This document shows positions 8,156-16,294 of a stretch of 64,000 nt of DNA, piece by piece. Origin of the DNA: Treponema vincentii (lineage in GTDB: Bacteria > Spirochaetota > Spirochaetia > Treponematales > Treponemataceae). The stretch lies in contig NZ_CP048020.1 in NCBI RefSeq assembly GCF_010365865.1, positions 62,001 through 126,000 of the forward strand, in the 5' to 3' direction. The notes under the pieces were generated by a model. That model was not told the origin of the DNA. It made no database searches and worked only from the letters and a program-made list of their open reading frames with translations. How positions within the stretch are numbered: the stretch's first letter is position 1; each line of letters starts with the position of its first letter. The position numbers and the translations under genes are program-made.

Positions 8156-9811
8156 ATGATTACAGTAAGCGATGTTAGTTTAAAATTTTCGGAAAAACCT
8201 CTTTTTAAAGATGTCAATTTAAAATTTACTCCCGGGAACTGCTACGGCATTATCGGAGCGAACGGAGCGGGAAAGTCAACCTTTCTCAAGTTGCTTTCAG
8301 GCGAATTAGAGCACGATAGCGGTGAAATCAGTATTACGCCGGGCGAGTGGATGGCGGTACTGCGGCAGGATCACTTTGCTTTTGATGAATATTCCGTCAA
8401 AGACACAGTATACATGGGCTACCCGCAGCTCTACAAAATTATGAAAGAGCGGGAAAACATTTACGAAAAAGAAGATTTCAGCGAAGAGGACGGTATCCGC
8501 GCCTCGGAGCTTGAGGGTGAGTTTGCCGATATGGGCGGCTGGGAGGCGGAAAATCAGGTAGAGCAGATGCTCTCCGGGCTCGGTTTGGAAGAGGCAAACC
8601 ACGAGCGCATGATGAGCGAGCTGGACGAAAGTCAGAAGGTTCGTGTGCTGCTGGCGCAGGCGCTGTTCGGCAATCCTGATATTCTTTTGTTGGACGAACC
8701 GACGAACGGTCTCGACCTTGAATCCATCAGCTGGCTGGAGGAGTTTCTCATTGAATTCCCGAATACGGTGATCGTGGTATCGCATGACCGACACTTTCTG
8801 AACACCGTGTGTACGCATATTTGCGATATCGACTTTGGAAAAATCCGTATGTACAGCGGTAACTATGACTTCTGGTATCAGATGAGTCAGATTATGCAGC
8901 GGCAAGCGCGTGATCAGCAGAAAAAGCGCGAAGAAAAGATGAAAGACCTGCGCGAATTTATCCTGCGCTTTGCTTCGAATGCGGCAAAAAGCCGACAGGC
9001 AACCAGTCGCAAAAAAGTGTACGACAAACTTGCTCTGGAAGAACTGGAAGTTACCACCCGGAAATTCCCGTATGTCCACTTTAAACCGGATAGAGAAATC
9101 GGCAATAACGTTGTCCGCGTAGAAAAGCTCAACTATACTTCTAAGGAAGAAGGTTCGGGCAACGGTATTACGCTGCTCAAAGATTTCAGCTTGACCGTGA
9201 ACCGAACGGATAAAATCGCCTTTGTCGGGCAGGAGCATAACTCAAAATCGGCATTCTTCGATATTATCGCCGGTATTAAAACCGCCGATTCGGGGGATGT
9301 GTATTGGGGACAGACCGTTACGAATGCCTATCTCAGCAAAGATAATTCCAGCTACTTTGAAACCGATTTGAACATTACCGATTGGCTGCGGCAGTTTTCC
9401 ACCGAGCAGGACGAAGCATACGTACGCGGCTTTTTGGGACGCATGCTTTTTACCGGCGATGAATCGCTCAAACCCGTTAAGGTGCTTTCCGGAGGAGAAA
9501 AGGTACGCTGTATGCTCAGTAAGCTGATGCTTTCCGGCGCCAATGTGCTCATTATGGATGAGCCGACTAATCACCTCGACTTGGAAGCGATTACGAGTTT
9601 GAACGAGGCGCTCATCGCCTTTCCGGGTGTGGTACTGTTCAACTCGCATGACCACGAATTTATATCGTCCATTGCAAACCGCATTGTGGAAATTACCCCC
9701 GGCGGTGTTATCGACCGGATGATGCCTTTTGACGACTATATTCGCGATGAGCACGTCCACGAACTCCGCAATGAATATTACGGCGGTGCTGCAAAGAAGA
9801 TATTGATTTAA
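8156..9811 (+). CDS. ABC-F family ATPase, YbiT type
   Basis: A 551-residue soluble protein with two ABC domains and no membrane segments, as in ABC-F ribosome-associated ATPases. Domain 1 has Walker A GANGAGKST (about residues 36-44), the YbiT-style degenerate signature MSELDESQKVRVLLAQALF and Walker B ILLLDEPTNGLD. A basic linker follows (RFASNAAKSRQATSRKK, about 275-291). Domain 2 has a normal signature LSGGEKVRC and Walker B VLIMDEPTNHLD, but its Walker A reads GQEHNSKSA, lacking the Gly before Lys. ABC-F proteins act in the ribosomal E site on stalled or initiating ribosomes. Flanked on both sides by related hairpin elements. The overall match to E. coli YbiT is strong. Confidence 0.85.
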   Translation: MITVSDVSLKFSEKPLFKDVNLKFTPGNCYGIIGANGAGKSTFLKLLSGELEHDSGEISITPGEWMAVLRQDHFAFDEYSVKDTVYMGYPQLYKIMKERENIYEKEDFSEEDGIRASELEGEFADMGGWEAENQVEQMLSGLGLEEANHERMMSELDESQKVRVLLAQALFGNPDILLLDEPTNGLDLESISWLEEFLIEFPNTVIVVSHDRHFLNTVCTHICDIDFGKIRMYSGNYDFWYQMSQIMQRQARDQQKKREEKMKDLREFILRFASNAAKSRQATSRKKVYDKLALEELEVTTRKFPYVHFKPDREIGNNVVRVEKLNYTSKEEGSGNGITLLKDFSLTVNRTDKIAFVGQEHNSKSAFFDIIAGIKTADSGDVYWGQTVTNAYLSKDNSSYFETDLNITDWLRQFSTEQDEAYVRGFLGRMLFTGDESLKPVKVLSGGEKVRCMLSKLMLSGANVLIMDEPTNHLDLEAITSLNEALIAFPGVVLFNSHDHEFISSIANRIVEITPGGVIDRMMPFDDYIRDEHVHELRNEYYGGAAKKILI

Positions 9812-9832
9812 TACATATACCTTTCCATAAGC

Positions 9833-10019
9833 CTTTTGAAATATACTGTTAAACAGCGTACATCCGTGTACCTCTCTACCGATGTACGTCCATATACATC
9901 GGTAGAGGACAAGTTTTGTTCCAAAACTTATTTCTGACTTATTCCCCGCCCATCCTTGGGCGTTCTGACGACGAGATTTGTGCATAGCAACGAAGTAGAT
10001 GCACCGTCTATTTCAAAAG
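9833..10019. repeat. Nested multi-hairpin intergenic element, copy 2
   Basis: After ybiT the outer arms CTTTTGAAATA (9833-9843) and TATTTCAAAAG (10009-10019) enclose hairpins matching those of copy 1: 9858-9871 (GTACA, loop TCCG, TGTAC); 9874-9907 (13-base arms CTCTACCGATGTA / TACATCGGTAGAG); 9911-9929 (AAGTTTTG / CAAAACTT); and 9947-9962 (CGCCCA, loop TCCT, TGGGCG, followed by TTCTG). The shared loops and changed but still paired stems argue that the fold, not only the sequence, is kept. No coding sequence is seen here. Confidence 0.75.
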
Positions 10020-10074
10020 AGCACTTGACATAGCACTCAATATCATATATACTCGTCCTGTTATTTCAAGATAT

Positions 10075-10147
10075 GGGCTATTAGCTCAGTAGGTAGAGCA
10101 ACGCCCTTTTAAGGCGTGGGTCGATGGTTCGAATCCATCATAGCTCA
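10075..10147 (+). tRNA. tRNA-Lys (anticodon TTT)
   Basis: A full cloverleaf: acceptor GGGCTAT (10075-10081) with ATAGCTC (10140-10146), one G-T pair; D stem GCTC/GAGC; anticodon stem ACGCC/GGCGT with loop CTTTTAA and anticodon TTT at 10108-10110; T stem GATGG/CCATC with loop TTCGAAT. Discriminator base A. The 3' CCA is not encoded. Confidence 0.97.
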
Positions 10148-10150
10148 AAA

Positions 10151-10182
10151 GACTGCAAGGGTGCTTGCAGTCTTTTTTTTTA
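10151..10182 (+). terminator. Terminator after tRNA-Lys
   Basis: GACTGCAAG pairs with CTTGCAGTC around GGTG, followed by nine or more T. It begins three bases after the mature tRNA end. Confidence 0.9.
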
Positions 10183-10260
10183 CGTAATTGATTTCGATGC
10201 AGGGGTGCCTTCTAAAAGTCAAAGTTTTTCGAGGGCATTTTAACTAAGAGGAGGAAGATA

Positions 10261-10665
10261 ATGACACATCCGATAGAAGTAGAGGTTAGAAGCTATGAAC
10301 TGGATGCATATAATCACGTAAATAACGCCATATATTTAAACTATTTGGAATATGCCCGTATGGAATACCTACGCCGTATCGGTTTTGATTATGTCGGGTT
10401 AATCGAAGAAGGCTATATGCTCTATGTAACTCATATCGATATACACTATAAATATTCCGCGCGACTCTACGATAAACTTCGTATTGACGTTACGCCCATC
10501 AAACTCGGCAAACTCTCGGGAACTTTCCGGCAGGTAATCACAAATCCGGAGGGCATTGTCTGTGCTGAAGCTGAGGTTTCGTGGGGCTGTGTAGATAAAA
10601 CCGGTAAACCGGCAAAACTACCCGACAAATATTTAGTCGAAGGCCTTGTCCCAGAGAAAAAGTAG
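10261..10665 (+). CDS. Acyl-CoA thioesterase, YbgC/4HBT hot-dog family
   Basis: A 134-residue single hot-dog domain. The opening VEVRSYELDAYNHVNNAIYLNYLEYARMEYL segment carries the 4HBT signature with the catalytic Asp of D-x-x-x-H-V-N (near residues 14-19). Known relatives hydrolyse short acyl-CoA or acyl-ACP thioesters. Length is typical. The start is secured by GAGGAGGAAGATA directly before ATG. It stands alone after the tRNA terminator; the short 227-base gap to the next gene shows no feature beyond an AT-rich leader. Confidence 0.85.
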   Translation: MTHPIEVEVRSYELDAYNHVNNAIYLNYLEYARMEYLRRIGFDYVGLIEEGYMLYVTHIDIHYKYSARLYDKLRIDVTPIKLGKLSGTFRQVITNPEGIVCAEAEVSWGCVDKTGKPAKLPDKYLVEGLVPEKK

Positions 10666-10892
10666 TTTACACGCTTTTTATTTTATAGAATTCTCTATTT
10701 TATTTAGAGCTTTTCTTTAGATTTAATTTTCTTTACCACCACTACTTATTTCTTGCTGGACACCTACCGGCAAAAGGGCTATACTTTTCTTGTATGCACA
10801 ACATACACACGGCTCCGCTTATTATTACCTTCTAAAAGGCGGACAAGATAGGCGGAGGTGATCTTTTGTCATAAAAGGAGAGTTTTGACAAA

Positions 10893-13055
10893 ATGAATGA
10901 AAAAAGTACCATCCACACCCATCAAGAACAAGTAGATAAGGCGTATGTCACCACCGAAAAGGTAAGAAATCGTTTTTCTTTAAGAAAAAAACTTATTCTC
11001 ATCTTTGGTATTTTAATCGCAGCTGCGGGAATAATCGAAATTGTTTTCGCTGTTGTCATTGCACGAAAGGCAGTAACAGAAAAAATTGAAGCCCACCTTA
11101 TCGACAAAGCAAATGATACCGCTGAAATTATTAACGGGAGAGTAACGTCGTTATTACAGTTTATCGAAGGGATTTCCCGTATGCCAATTCTTCGAGGTGT
11201 AAATTCTTCATCTGCCGCAAAATTAAGCTTTCTCGCAAAAGAAGTAGCCTTTAACGAAAAAATAGTAGAATTAAATATGACGGATGCGCAAGGACAATGT
11301 TTACTTGCCGATGGAAGTATATTATCCGTCATTAACAGAGATTGGTTTCGTGCCGCCATTGCAGGGAAGTCTTTTTTTTCGGAACCGTATATCTCGCGTG
11401 CAAACGGTCAATTGATCAATACCCTTTCCGTGCCTGTATATGATGATGACAAAACTATCGTAGGAGTGTTGTCTGCCGATATCTCAGGTTTTACTTTGTC
11501 CGAAGCCATTGCCGATATCGTCGTAGGAGAATCCGGTAACTGTTATATTATGGGCTCGTCAGGAATTATCATCGCAGATAGGGATACCGATTTAGTGCAA
11601 AAACAAGATAATATCATCGAACAAGCAAAAACAAACGCCTCGCTCGCATCAACTGCTGCCTTTTTACAGCATGTCCTTGATAGCAGCGAAGGCGAAGTCT
11701 GTTACTATGACTATCAAGGGGTTGATTATATCGCATCATTTGCAACAGTCAAAGCTACTCGTTGGTCGATTATCATACGCGCTCCCGTCAACGAATTTAT
11801 GGGAACCGTCAACACGCTCCGTACCGCGATGATTGGTATTGGTATTAGCGTACTGATCGGTGCACTGATCGTGGTCTATTTTGTTGCCCGTACAATGGTA
11901 AAACCGGTTCAGACTGCTGTTAATGCCTTAAAAAATATTGCGCAAGGGGAAGGAGATTTAACAGTTCGGCTACCGGCGATCGGTAATGATGAGGTAACGG
12001 ATTTGTCCGAATACTTTAACAAAACGATCGATAAGATTGGTACATCGATACGAACGGTTGGGAGCAATAGCCATACCATGGAAGAAATCGGCGATGAACT
12101 TGCCTCCAATATGACCGAAACGGCAAGCGCAGTAAACCAAATTAGCGCAAATATTGACGGTGTTAAACAGCAGGCCTTAACTCAAGCCGCCAGCGTTACC
12201 GAAACCGCAGCAACTGTTGAAGAAATCGTACGGACGATTAAACAGCTTAATACCAGTATTGAAAATCAAGCGGGCAGTGTTGCACGATCCTCCGCTTCAG
12301 TAGAACAAATGGTAGCAAATATCGCTTCCATCAGCCAGACGCTCAGCAAAACCGATGGCGCCATCGGAAATTTGACAACAGCAACCGGAGACGGCAAAGC
12401 CACTCTTGTTACCTCGAATACCGTGACGCAAAAAATTGCAGAAGAGTCCGGTTCGTTAATGGAGGCTTCCAGCGTTATTCAGCATATCGCATCACAAACA
12501 AACCTACTTGCAATGAATGCTGCAATAGAAGCTGCTCATGCAGGTGAAGCAGGCAAAGGATTCGCCGTCGTTGCGGATGAGATACGTAAACTTGCAGAAG
12601 AGTCCTCGATGCAAGGGAAAACTATTACCGCTACACTAAAAAACTTGACCGGAGAAATAGAGATGCTTTCAAGCTCGTCAAAAACCGTAGAGGAAAAATT
12701 CAATACGATTTTTAACTTTGCCGAGCAGGTAAAAGAGATGAGTAATACGGTTACCGAAGCAATGCGGGAACAGGAAAACGGCAGTAGAGAAGTATTAACC
12801 GCTATGAAAGATATCAATACGGTAACGGCGGAAGTACAGGCCGGCTCAGAAGAAATGCTGAAAGGTGGTGAAAGTGTTGCAGACGAAATGCAGAAGCTTG
12901 ATGAACTTACTCGTGTTATTACCGATAGCATGAGCGAAATGGCATCCGGTGCGGTGCAGATTAATAACGCTATACAAGAAGTGAATGAGCTTACGCAGAA
13001 AAACAAGCATAGCATTGAGAATCTTGCAAAAGAAGTCTCAAAATTTAAGGTGTAA
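10893..13055 (+). CDS. Methyl-accepting chemotaxis protein with dCache sensor
   Basis: A 720-residue chemoreceptor. Residues 1-28 are cytoplasmic; membrane segment 1 is about 29-53 ([19 protein letters not shown]); residues 60-300 form a periplasmic double-Cache ligand domain ([19 protein letters not shown] is a Cache hallmark). Membrane segment 2 is about 307-330, then HAMP to about 385, then the methylation helices and the signalling hairpin tip [20 protein letters not shown] near residues 528-547. It passes ligand signals to CheW/CheA at the cell pole. No C-terminal CheR-binding pentapeptide is present. The ligand is unknown. GGAGAG lies 14 bases ahead of ATG; a second ATG is two codons later. 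Confidence 0.93.
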   Translation: MNEKSTIHTHQEQVDKAYVTTEKVRNRFSLRKKLILIFGILIAAAGIIEIVFAVVIARKAVTEKIEAHLIDKANDTAEIINGRVTSLLQFIEGISRMPILRGVNSSSAAKLSFLAKEVAFNEKIVELNMTDAQGQCLLADGSILSVINRDWFRAAIAGKSFFSEPYISRANGQLINTLSVPVYDDDKTIVGVLSADISGFTLSEAIADIVVGESGNCYIMGSSGIIIADRDTDLVQKQDNIIEQAKTNASLASTAAFLQHVLDSSEGEVCYYDYQGVDYIASFATVKATRWSIIIRAPVNEFMGTVNTLRTAMIGIGISVLIGALIVVYFVARTMVKPVQTAVNALKNIAQGEGDLTVRLPAIGNDEVTDLSEYFNKTIDKIGTSIRTVGSNSHTMEEIGDELASNMTETASAVNQISANIDGVKQQALTQAASVTETAATVEEIVRTIKQLNTSIENQAGSVARSSASVEQMVANIASISQTLSKTDGAIGNLTTATGDGKATLVTSNTVTQKIAEESGSLMEASSVIQHIASQTNLLAMNAAIEAAHAGEAGKGFAVVADEIRKLAEESSMQGKTITATLKNLTGEIEMLSSSSKTVEEKFNTIFNFAEQVKEMSNTVTEAMREQENGSREVLTAMKDINTVTAEVQAGSEEMLKGGESVADEMQKLDELTRVITDSMSEMASGAVQINNAIQEVNELTQKNKHSIENLAKEVSKFKV

Positions 13056-13119
13056 TATGTAAAACATAAGGTACCGCTACCGGGTTGTTTTACTACATCC
13101 TGACATAGAGGAGTCCGAA

Positions 13120-13860
13120 ATGTATAGTCGGAAAATTGATCTTAAAAAGATAAGTGTCCTTATATATGCACTGGTCTGTATTATGCTGTTGGGAAATGCC
13201 TGTACAGCGCAAGAAGGCAAAAGCGATTCGAAGGGTATGACAGCTATCACGGACATGAAAGGCGCCGAGCTGGACACCATTATGAACGACAAGGCGGAAA
13301 AAGAGCAGTATCTTGTTATCGATGTGCGTGAAAAATATGAGTATGATGCAGGGCATGTCCGCTATGCAATCAACATCAGCCTTAACGATATCGGTAACAG
13401 ACTGAGTGATATTGCCGACCTCAAGGATAAAAATATTATCGTTATTTGTAGAAGTGGAAGACGGAGCCGAGCAGCTGCAGAAATCTTACAAAAGAACGGA
13501 TTTAAAAAACTGTTCAACGCGGATGGAGTCGGCAGCTACTCTTATAAATCGCTCACCAAAGTCGCAAATGTACGGGGAAAGCAGATGCAGGAGTTGGTAA
13601 ATACCGGAAGATATTCGGTGGTCGATGCCCGGGAACCTGCGGACTATGCCGTTTCGCATTTAAAGGGCGCGATATCGGGGAATGCGGATACCTTTGCTGA
13701 ATTACTCCCCAAACTGCCTAAAGACAAACCGGTACTGACCTACTGCTATTCCGGCAACCGCGCTTTTGCCGTTGCGGAAAAATTAGCAGCTGCAGGATAC
13801 ACGGTGATAAACAGTTTAGACGGCACCAACGAATACTCAGCCTTTGAATTGGTAAAATAA
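13120..13860 (+). CDS. Double-rhodanese protein, probable lipoprotein
   Basis: A 246-residue protein with an N-terminal signal (VLIYALVCIMLLGNAC) ending in a relaxed spirochetal lipobox, so lipidation at Cys28 is likely. Two rhodanese domains follow. The first (about 55-130) has VIDVREKYEYDAGHV and the active loop CRSGRRSR; the second (about 150-245) has VVDAREPADYAVSHL and loop CYSGNRA. Both catalytic cysteines are present. Such proteins move sulfane sulfur in the periplasm or on the outer surface; the substrate is unknown. A terminator follows 18 bases after the stop. Confidence 0.85.
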   Translation: MYSRKIDLKKISVLIYALVCIMLLGNACTAQEGKSDSKGMTAITDMKGAELDTIMNDKAEKEQYLVIDVREKYEYDAGHVRYAINISLNDIGNRLSDIADLKDKNIIVICRSGRRSRAAAEILQKNGFKKLFNADGVGSYSYKSLTKVANVRGKQMQELVNTGRYSVVDAREPADYAVSHLKGAISGNADTFAELLPKLPKDKPVLTYCYSGNRAFAVAEKLAAAGYTVINSLDGTNEYSAFELVK

Positions 13861-13877
13861 CGGAAGCTCCCTTGATA

Positions 13878-13909
13878 GCCGCTAAAAATTTTACCTTTTA
13901 GCGGCCTTT
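13878..13909 (+). terminator. Terminator of the rhodanese gene
   Basis: GCCGCTAAAA (13878-13887) and TTTTAGCGGC (13896-13905) form a 10-base perfect stem, followed by CTTTC. Confidence 0.8.
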
Positions 13910-13912
13910 CTT

Positions 13913-13952
13913 GGGCACCTCTAAAAACTCGGTTAGATTTTTAGAGGTGCCC
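13913..13952. repeat. CCTCTAAAAA hairpin element
   Basis: GGGCACCTCTAAAAA (13913-13927) and TTTTTAGAGGTGCCC (13938-13952) are perfect 15-base arms with a 10-base loop. Weaker relatives lie at about 1341-1375 (TTCTAAA / TTTAGAGGCGC) and 10202-10238 (GTGCCTTCTAAAA / TTTTTCGAGGGCA). It lies between convergent genes and probably works as a bidirectional terminator of a repeated type. Confidence 0.65.
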
Positions 13953-14001
13953 CTTCTGTTTAACTTACAACTAACGTATGATAACTATGCGCTGCGTTTA
14001 T

Positions 14002-14766
14002 TTACACTTCACCGGGGGCAAGTTGAGTTAAAATTTCAGTGTGGTCTTCGAAGATGGCAACTGTGTGTTCCATGTGGCAGGAGCAGGACTTGTCGGCGGT
14101 GACAACCGTCCATCCATCGGCACGGGTTTTAACATCCGCCGTACCGAGGTTGATCATCGGTTCAATCGCGATTACCATACCGGGTACCAGCCGCGGATTT
14201 GGCGCACCACGCTCCGGTACGTTCGGAATATTGGGGTCTTCGTGCACCTTAAGCCCAACTCCGTGTCCGCAGTATTCATATACAACGCCGTATTTATACT
14301 GCCGCGCTAAATCATATACCGCGCGGGATATCGCATTTACACGCTTCCCTGCCTGACAGGCGGCAATTCCTGCGTAGAGGCAGTCGGTAGTAACCTTTAA
14401 GAGCTGGGCTCGTTCAGGGCTTACATTTCCGACTGGTACCGTTACGCACGAATCGCTGATGTATCCGTTGAGGTCAATACCGATATCCAGCGATACGAGG
14501 TCTCCTTCCCGTACGATTTTCTTTTTGCTGGGAATGCCGTGAATAACTTCTTCATTGATGGAGATACAGGCTGCCCCCGGAAAATCTTCTGCATACCATG
14601 CGGGAACGCCGCCGATACTCTTAATGTACTCAACACAAAAGTCATCCAGCGCTTTAGTGGTTATGCCAGGTTGCACACGAGGAGTCAGCTCTTTAAAGAG
14701 CCGTGCCAATGCCTTACAGGATAGGCGAATGCCGTCTATCTGTTCCTTTGTCTTAATCCGTATCAT
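14002..14766 (-). CDS. map: Type I methionine aminopeptidase
   Basis: A 254-residue cytosolic metalloprotease that removes the initiator Met from nascent proteins. All five metal ligands are visible: Asp in LDIGIDLNG and in YISDSCVT, His in YCGHGVGLKVHEDP, Glu in AIEPMINLG and Glu in MEHTVAIFE. The substrate-site His is in EVIHGIPS. Length is that of a bare type I enzyme without an N-terminal zinc extension. It is followed upstream (minus-strand order) by the J-domain gene with an 80-base gap. Confidence 0.95.
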   Translation of the reverse strand: MIRIKTKEQIDGIRLSCKALARLFKELTPRVQPGITTKALDDFCVEYIKSIGGVPAWYAEDFPGAACISINEEVIHGIPSKKKIVREGDLVSLDIGIDLNGYISDSCVTVPVGNVSPERAQLLKVTTDCLYAGIAACQAGKRVNAISRAVYDLARQYKYGVVYEYCGHGVGLKVHEDPNIPNVPERGAPNPRLVPGMVIAIEPMINLGTADVKTRADGWTVVTADKSCSCHMEHTVAIFEDHTEILTQLAPGEV

Positions 14767-14846
14767 ATATTCCTTACCTTTTGCGCAGCCTTACCGTCTT
14801 AGGAGGATACACCGGTTATCTTGTGTTAAGGATATCCGGCATACCG

Positions 14847-15767
14847 TTAACGCCAAAGCTGCTGCTGATAGTTTTTTTTCAACTTTGTTATACCGCGGAT
14901 ACGGGGGTTCATCCGCACGGATGCCGCTGCACATCCGTCACCGGTGCTAAAATCACCCATCCGGTAATAAATTTCCGCCATCTTTTTTAATATTTCCGCA
15001 TTATCCGCTTTACTCAACCCAAAATCAAGCGCGGCTTCGCAGCAATCGAGCAGTAGATCATCGGCAAGGGCATAGATAAGTTTCTCGCGGATAAGTTTGC
15101 GGGCGAGGATAAGAACTTCGGGGAAAAAATGGCGGAAATATGCCTGCTTCTGCTCTTCGCGGATAATCCGGTCAAGCAGCAAAAAAGACTCATAATAGTG
15201 ATCGCGGAAATACAATTCCTCTGCAAGAACAAAACCGCAATCCATAAAATCTCCTCTGCTAAAGTAATGGCGGAGCGAAAACGAAGGCTGTACCGACCGA
15301 AGCCGTAAAAATTCCTGTACTGCTTCGTCTTCTGCATTATGGAAAAGGTCAAAAAAAATCAGCGTAGCTCTGCTTTCAGGATCTGCCCGCTCTTTTAACC
15401 AGGTGCGGTAATCAAAACTTTCACCTTTTTTGGCTGTCTTATTATAGAAAAAATCAAACTCGACCCGACGTTTTACATCGAGCAATGCTTCATAGGCGCG
15501 GATAAGCCGCATCAGCTTTTGCTCATTTGCTCTTTTGCCGCCGGTATTCCGAATATTATGCGGAATATCGGGATGCAATTCTTTAGCTTTTTTTCTAAAT
15601 GCCCGTTTAATTTCTGCGGTCGAAGCAGAAGGAGAAATATCTAAAATCTTATAATAATCTTCTATTTCTAGAACTTGATGAGCTGATCGATTCCTGCGTC
15701 CTTCTTCGCTATCCTGCTGTCCGCTTTCCGCCTTACTACCCAATATTTGCCCCCGCACGGCGAGCAT
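14847..15767 (-). CDS. J-domain (DnaJ-like) protein
   Basis: A protein of about 306 residues. A J domain lies near the N-terminus (DYYKILDISPSASTAEIKRAF, then the HPD motif in KELHPDIPH), the part that stimulates Hsp70 ATPase. The rest is helical with a TPR-like end (AEIYYRMGDFSTGDGCAAAS) and has no zinc-finger or client-binding DnaJ regions, so it is a class C co-chaperone-like protein. The start is uncertain: ATG codons at 15800, 15776 and 15767 all overlap the upstream gene, and a TTG at 15743 follows GGGGGC and overlaps it by only eight bases. Confidence 0.75.
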   Translation of the reverse strand: MLAVRGQILGSKAESGQQDSEEGRRNRSAHQVLEIEDYYKILDISPSASTAEIKRAFRKKAKELHPDIPHNIRNTGGKRANEQKLMRLIRAYEALLDVKRRVEFDFFYNKTAKKGESFDYRTWLKERADPESRATLIFFDLFHNAEDEAVQEFLRLRSVQPSFSLRHYFSRGDFMDCGFVLAEELYFRDHYYESFLLLDRIIREEQKQAYFRHFFPEVLILARKLIREKLIYALADDLLLDCCEAALDFGLSKADNAEILKKMAEIYYRMGDFSTGDGCAAASVRMNPRIRGITKLKKNYQQQLWR

Positions 15768-16146
15768 CCGCAGCATTCCGCAATGTATCGAAGTAGTCAA
15801 TCATAAAACCGCAGCTTTCCAATGCATTCATCACATTCCGAGTAAATTTATCCGAAAACAAGCCGCGGCTTACGGTCAGAACGCAGCCCTTACAGCCTTC
15901 TTTCAGGCCGTGTTCTTTTAGGATGGTTACAACAGCAGAATCGGGGTTGGAGGTAAAAAGCGGTTTTTCGGCGCAGAAAACGACAATATACTCGTACATA
16001 TTAAGCCGATCGGTATCGGCCAACGCATATCCGTTCAAAACGCGAACGTCATCACACCGATTATGAGCCGCCTCTTTTAAGGCTTCCAGAAGAAGCTGTG
16101 TTTGTGCCTTTTCTCCTTTATCAAAATACACTAATACTGCTGTCAT
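15736..16146 (-). CDS. Small flavodoxin-like protein of unknown function
   Basis: A 136-residue alpha/beta protein. The start MTAVLVYFDKGEKAQTQLL, followed by YEYIVVFCAEKPLF and GCVLTVSRGLFSDKF, follows the order of a flavodoxin or NAD(P)H:quinone reductase-like fold, but the phosphate loop is not of the standard T-x-T-x-x-T kind. It overlaps the J-domain gene downstream and shares its transcript. No specific function can be named. Confidence 0.55.
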   Translation of the reverse strand: MTAVLVYFDKGEKAQTQLLLEALKEAAHNRCDDVRVLNGYALADTDRLNMYEYIVVFCAEKPLFTSNPDSAVVTILKEHGLKEGCKGCVLTVSRGLFSDKFTRNVMNALESCGFMIDYFDTLRNAADARRAGANIG

Positions 16147-16259
16147 AATGATATCATAATAAAAAAAATTTTTTTATTATGCAAGCGTCCATCTTTTGAA
16201 AATAGCAAAACGTTGAATATTGAAAACCTCTAGAAGCTATCACAAAAATCCATGTACGT

Positions 16260-16288
16260 TTGCAAAAGACGCTTGTTTTTTCTATAAT
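16260..16288 (+). promoter_or_regulatory. Strong promoter of the Rsm22-like gene
   Basis: TTGCAA at 16260-16265 and a perfect TATAAT at 16283-16288 are 17 bases apart. Transcription should begin near 16295, which is itself an ATG, so the message may be leaderless. Confidence 0.75.
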
Positions 16289-16294
16289 GCTAAG

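Noticed and set aside
14901-14945. Third copy of the hairpin element
   Set aside because: CATCCG repeats here lie inside the J-domain gene and lack the GTTTTG/CAAAAC and TCCT-loop hairpins.
16220-16294. Upstream ATG for the Rsm22-like gene
   Set aside because: It lies before a near-perfect promoter whose transcript starts at about 16295.
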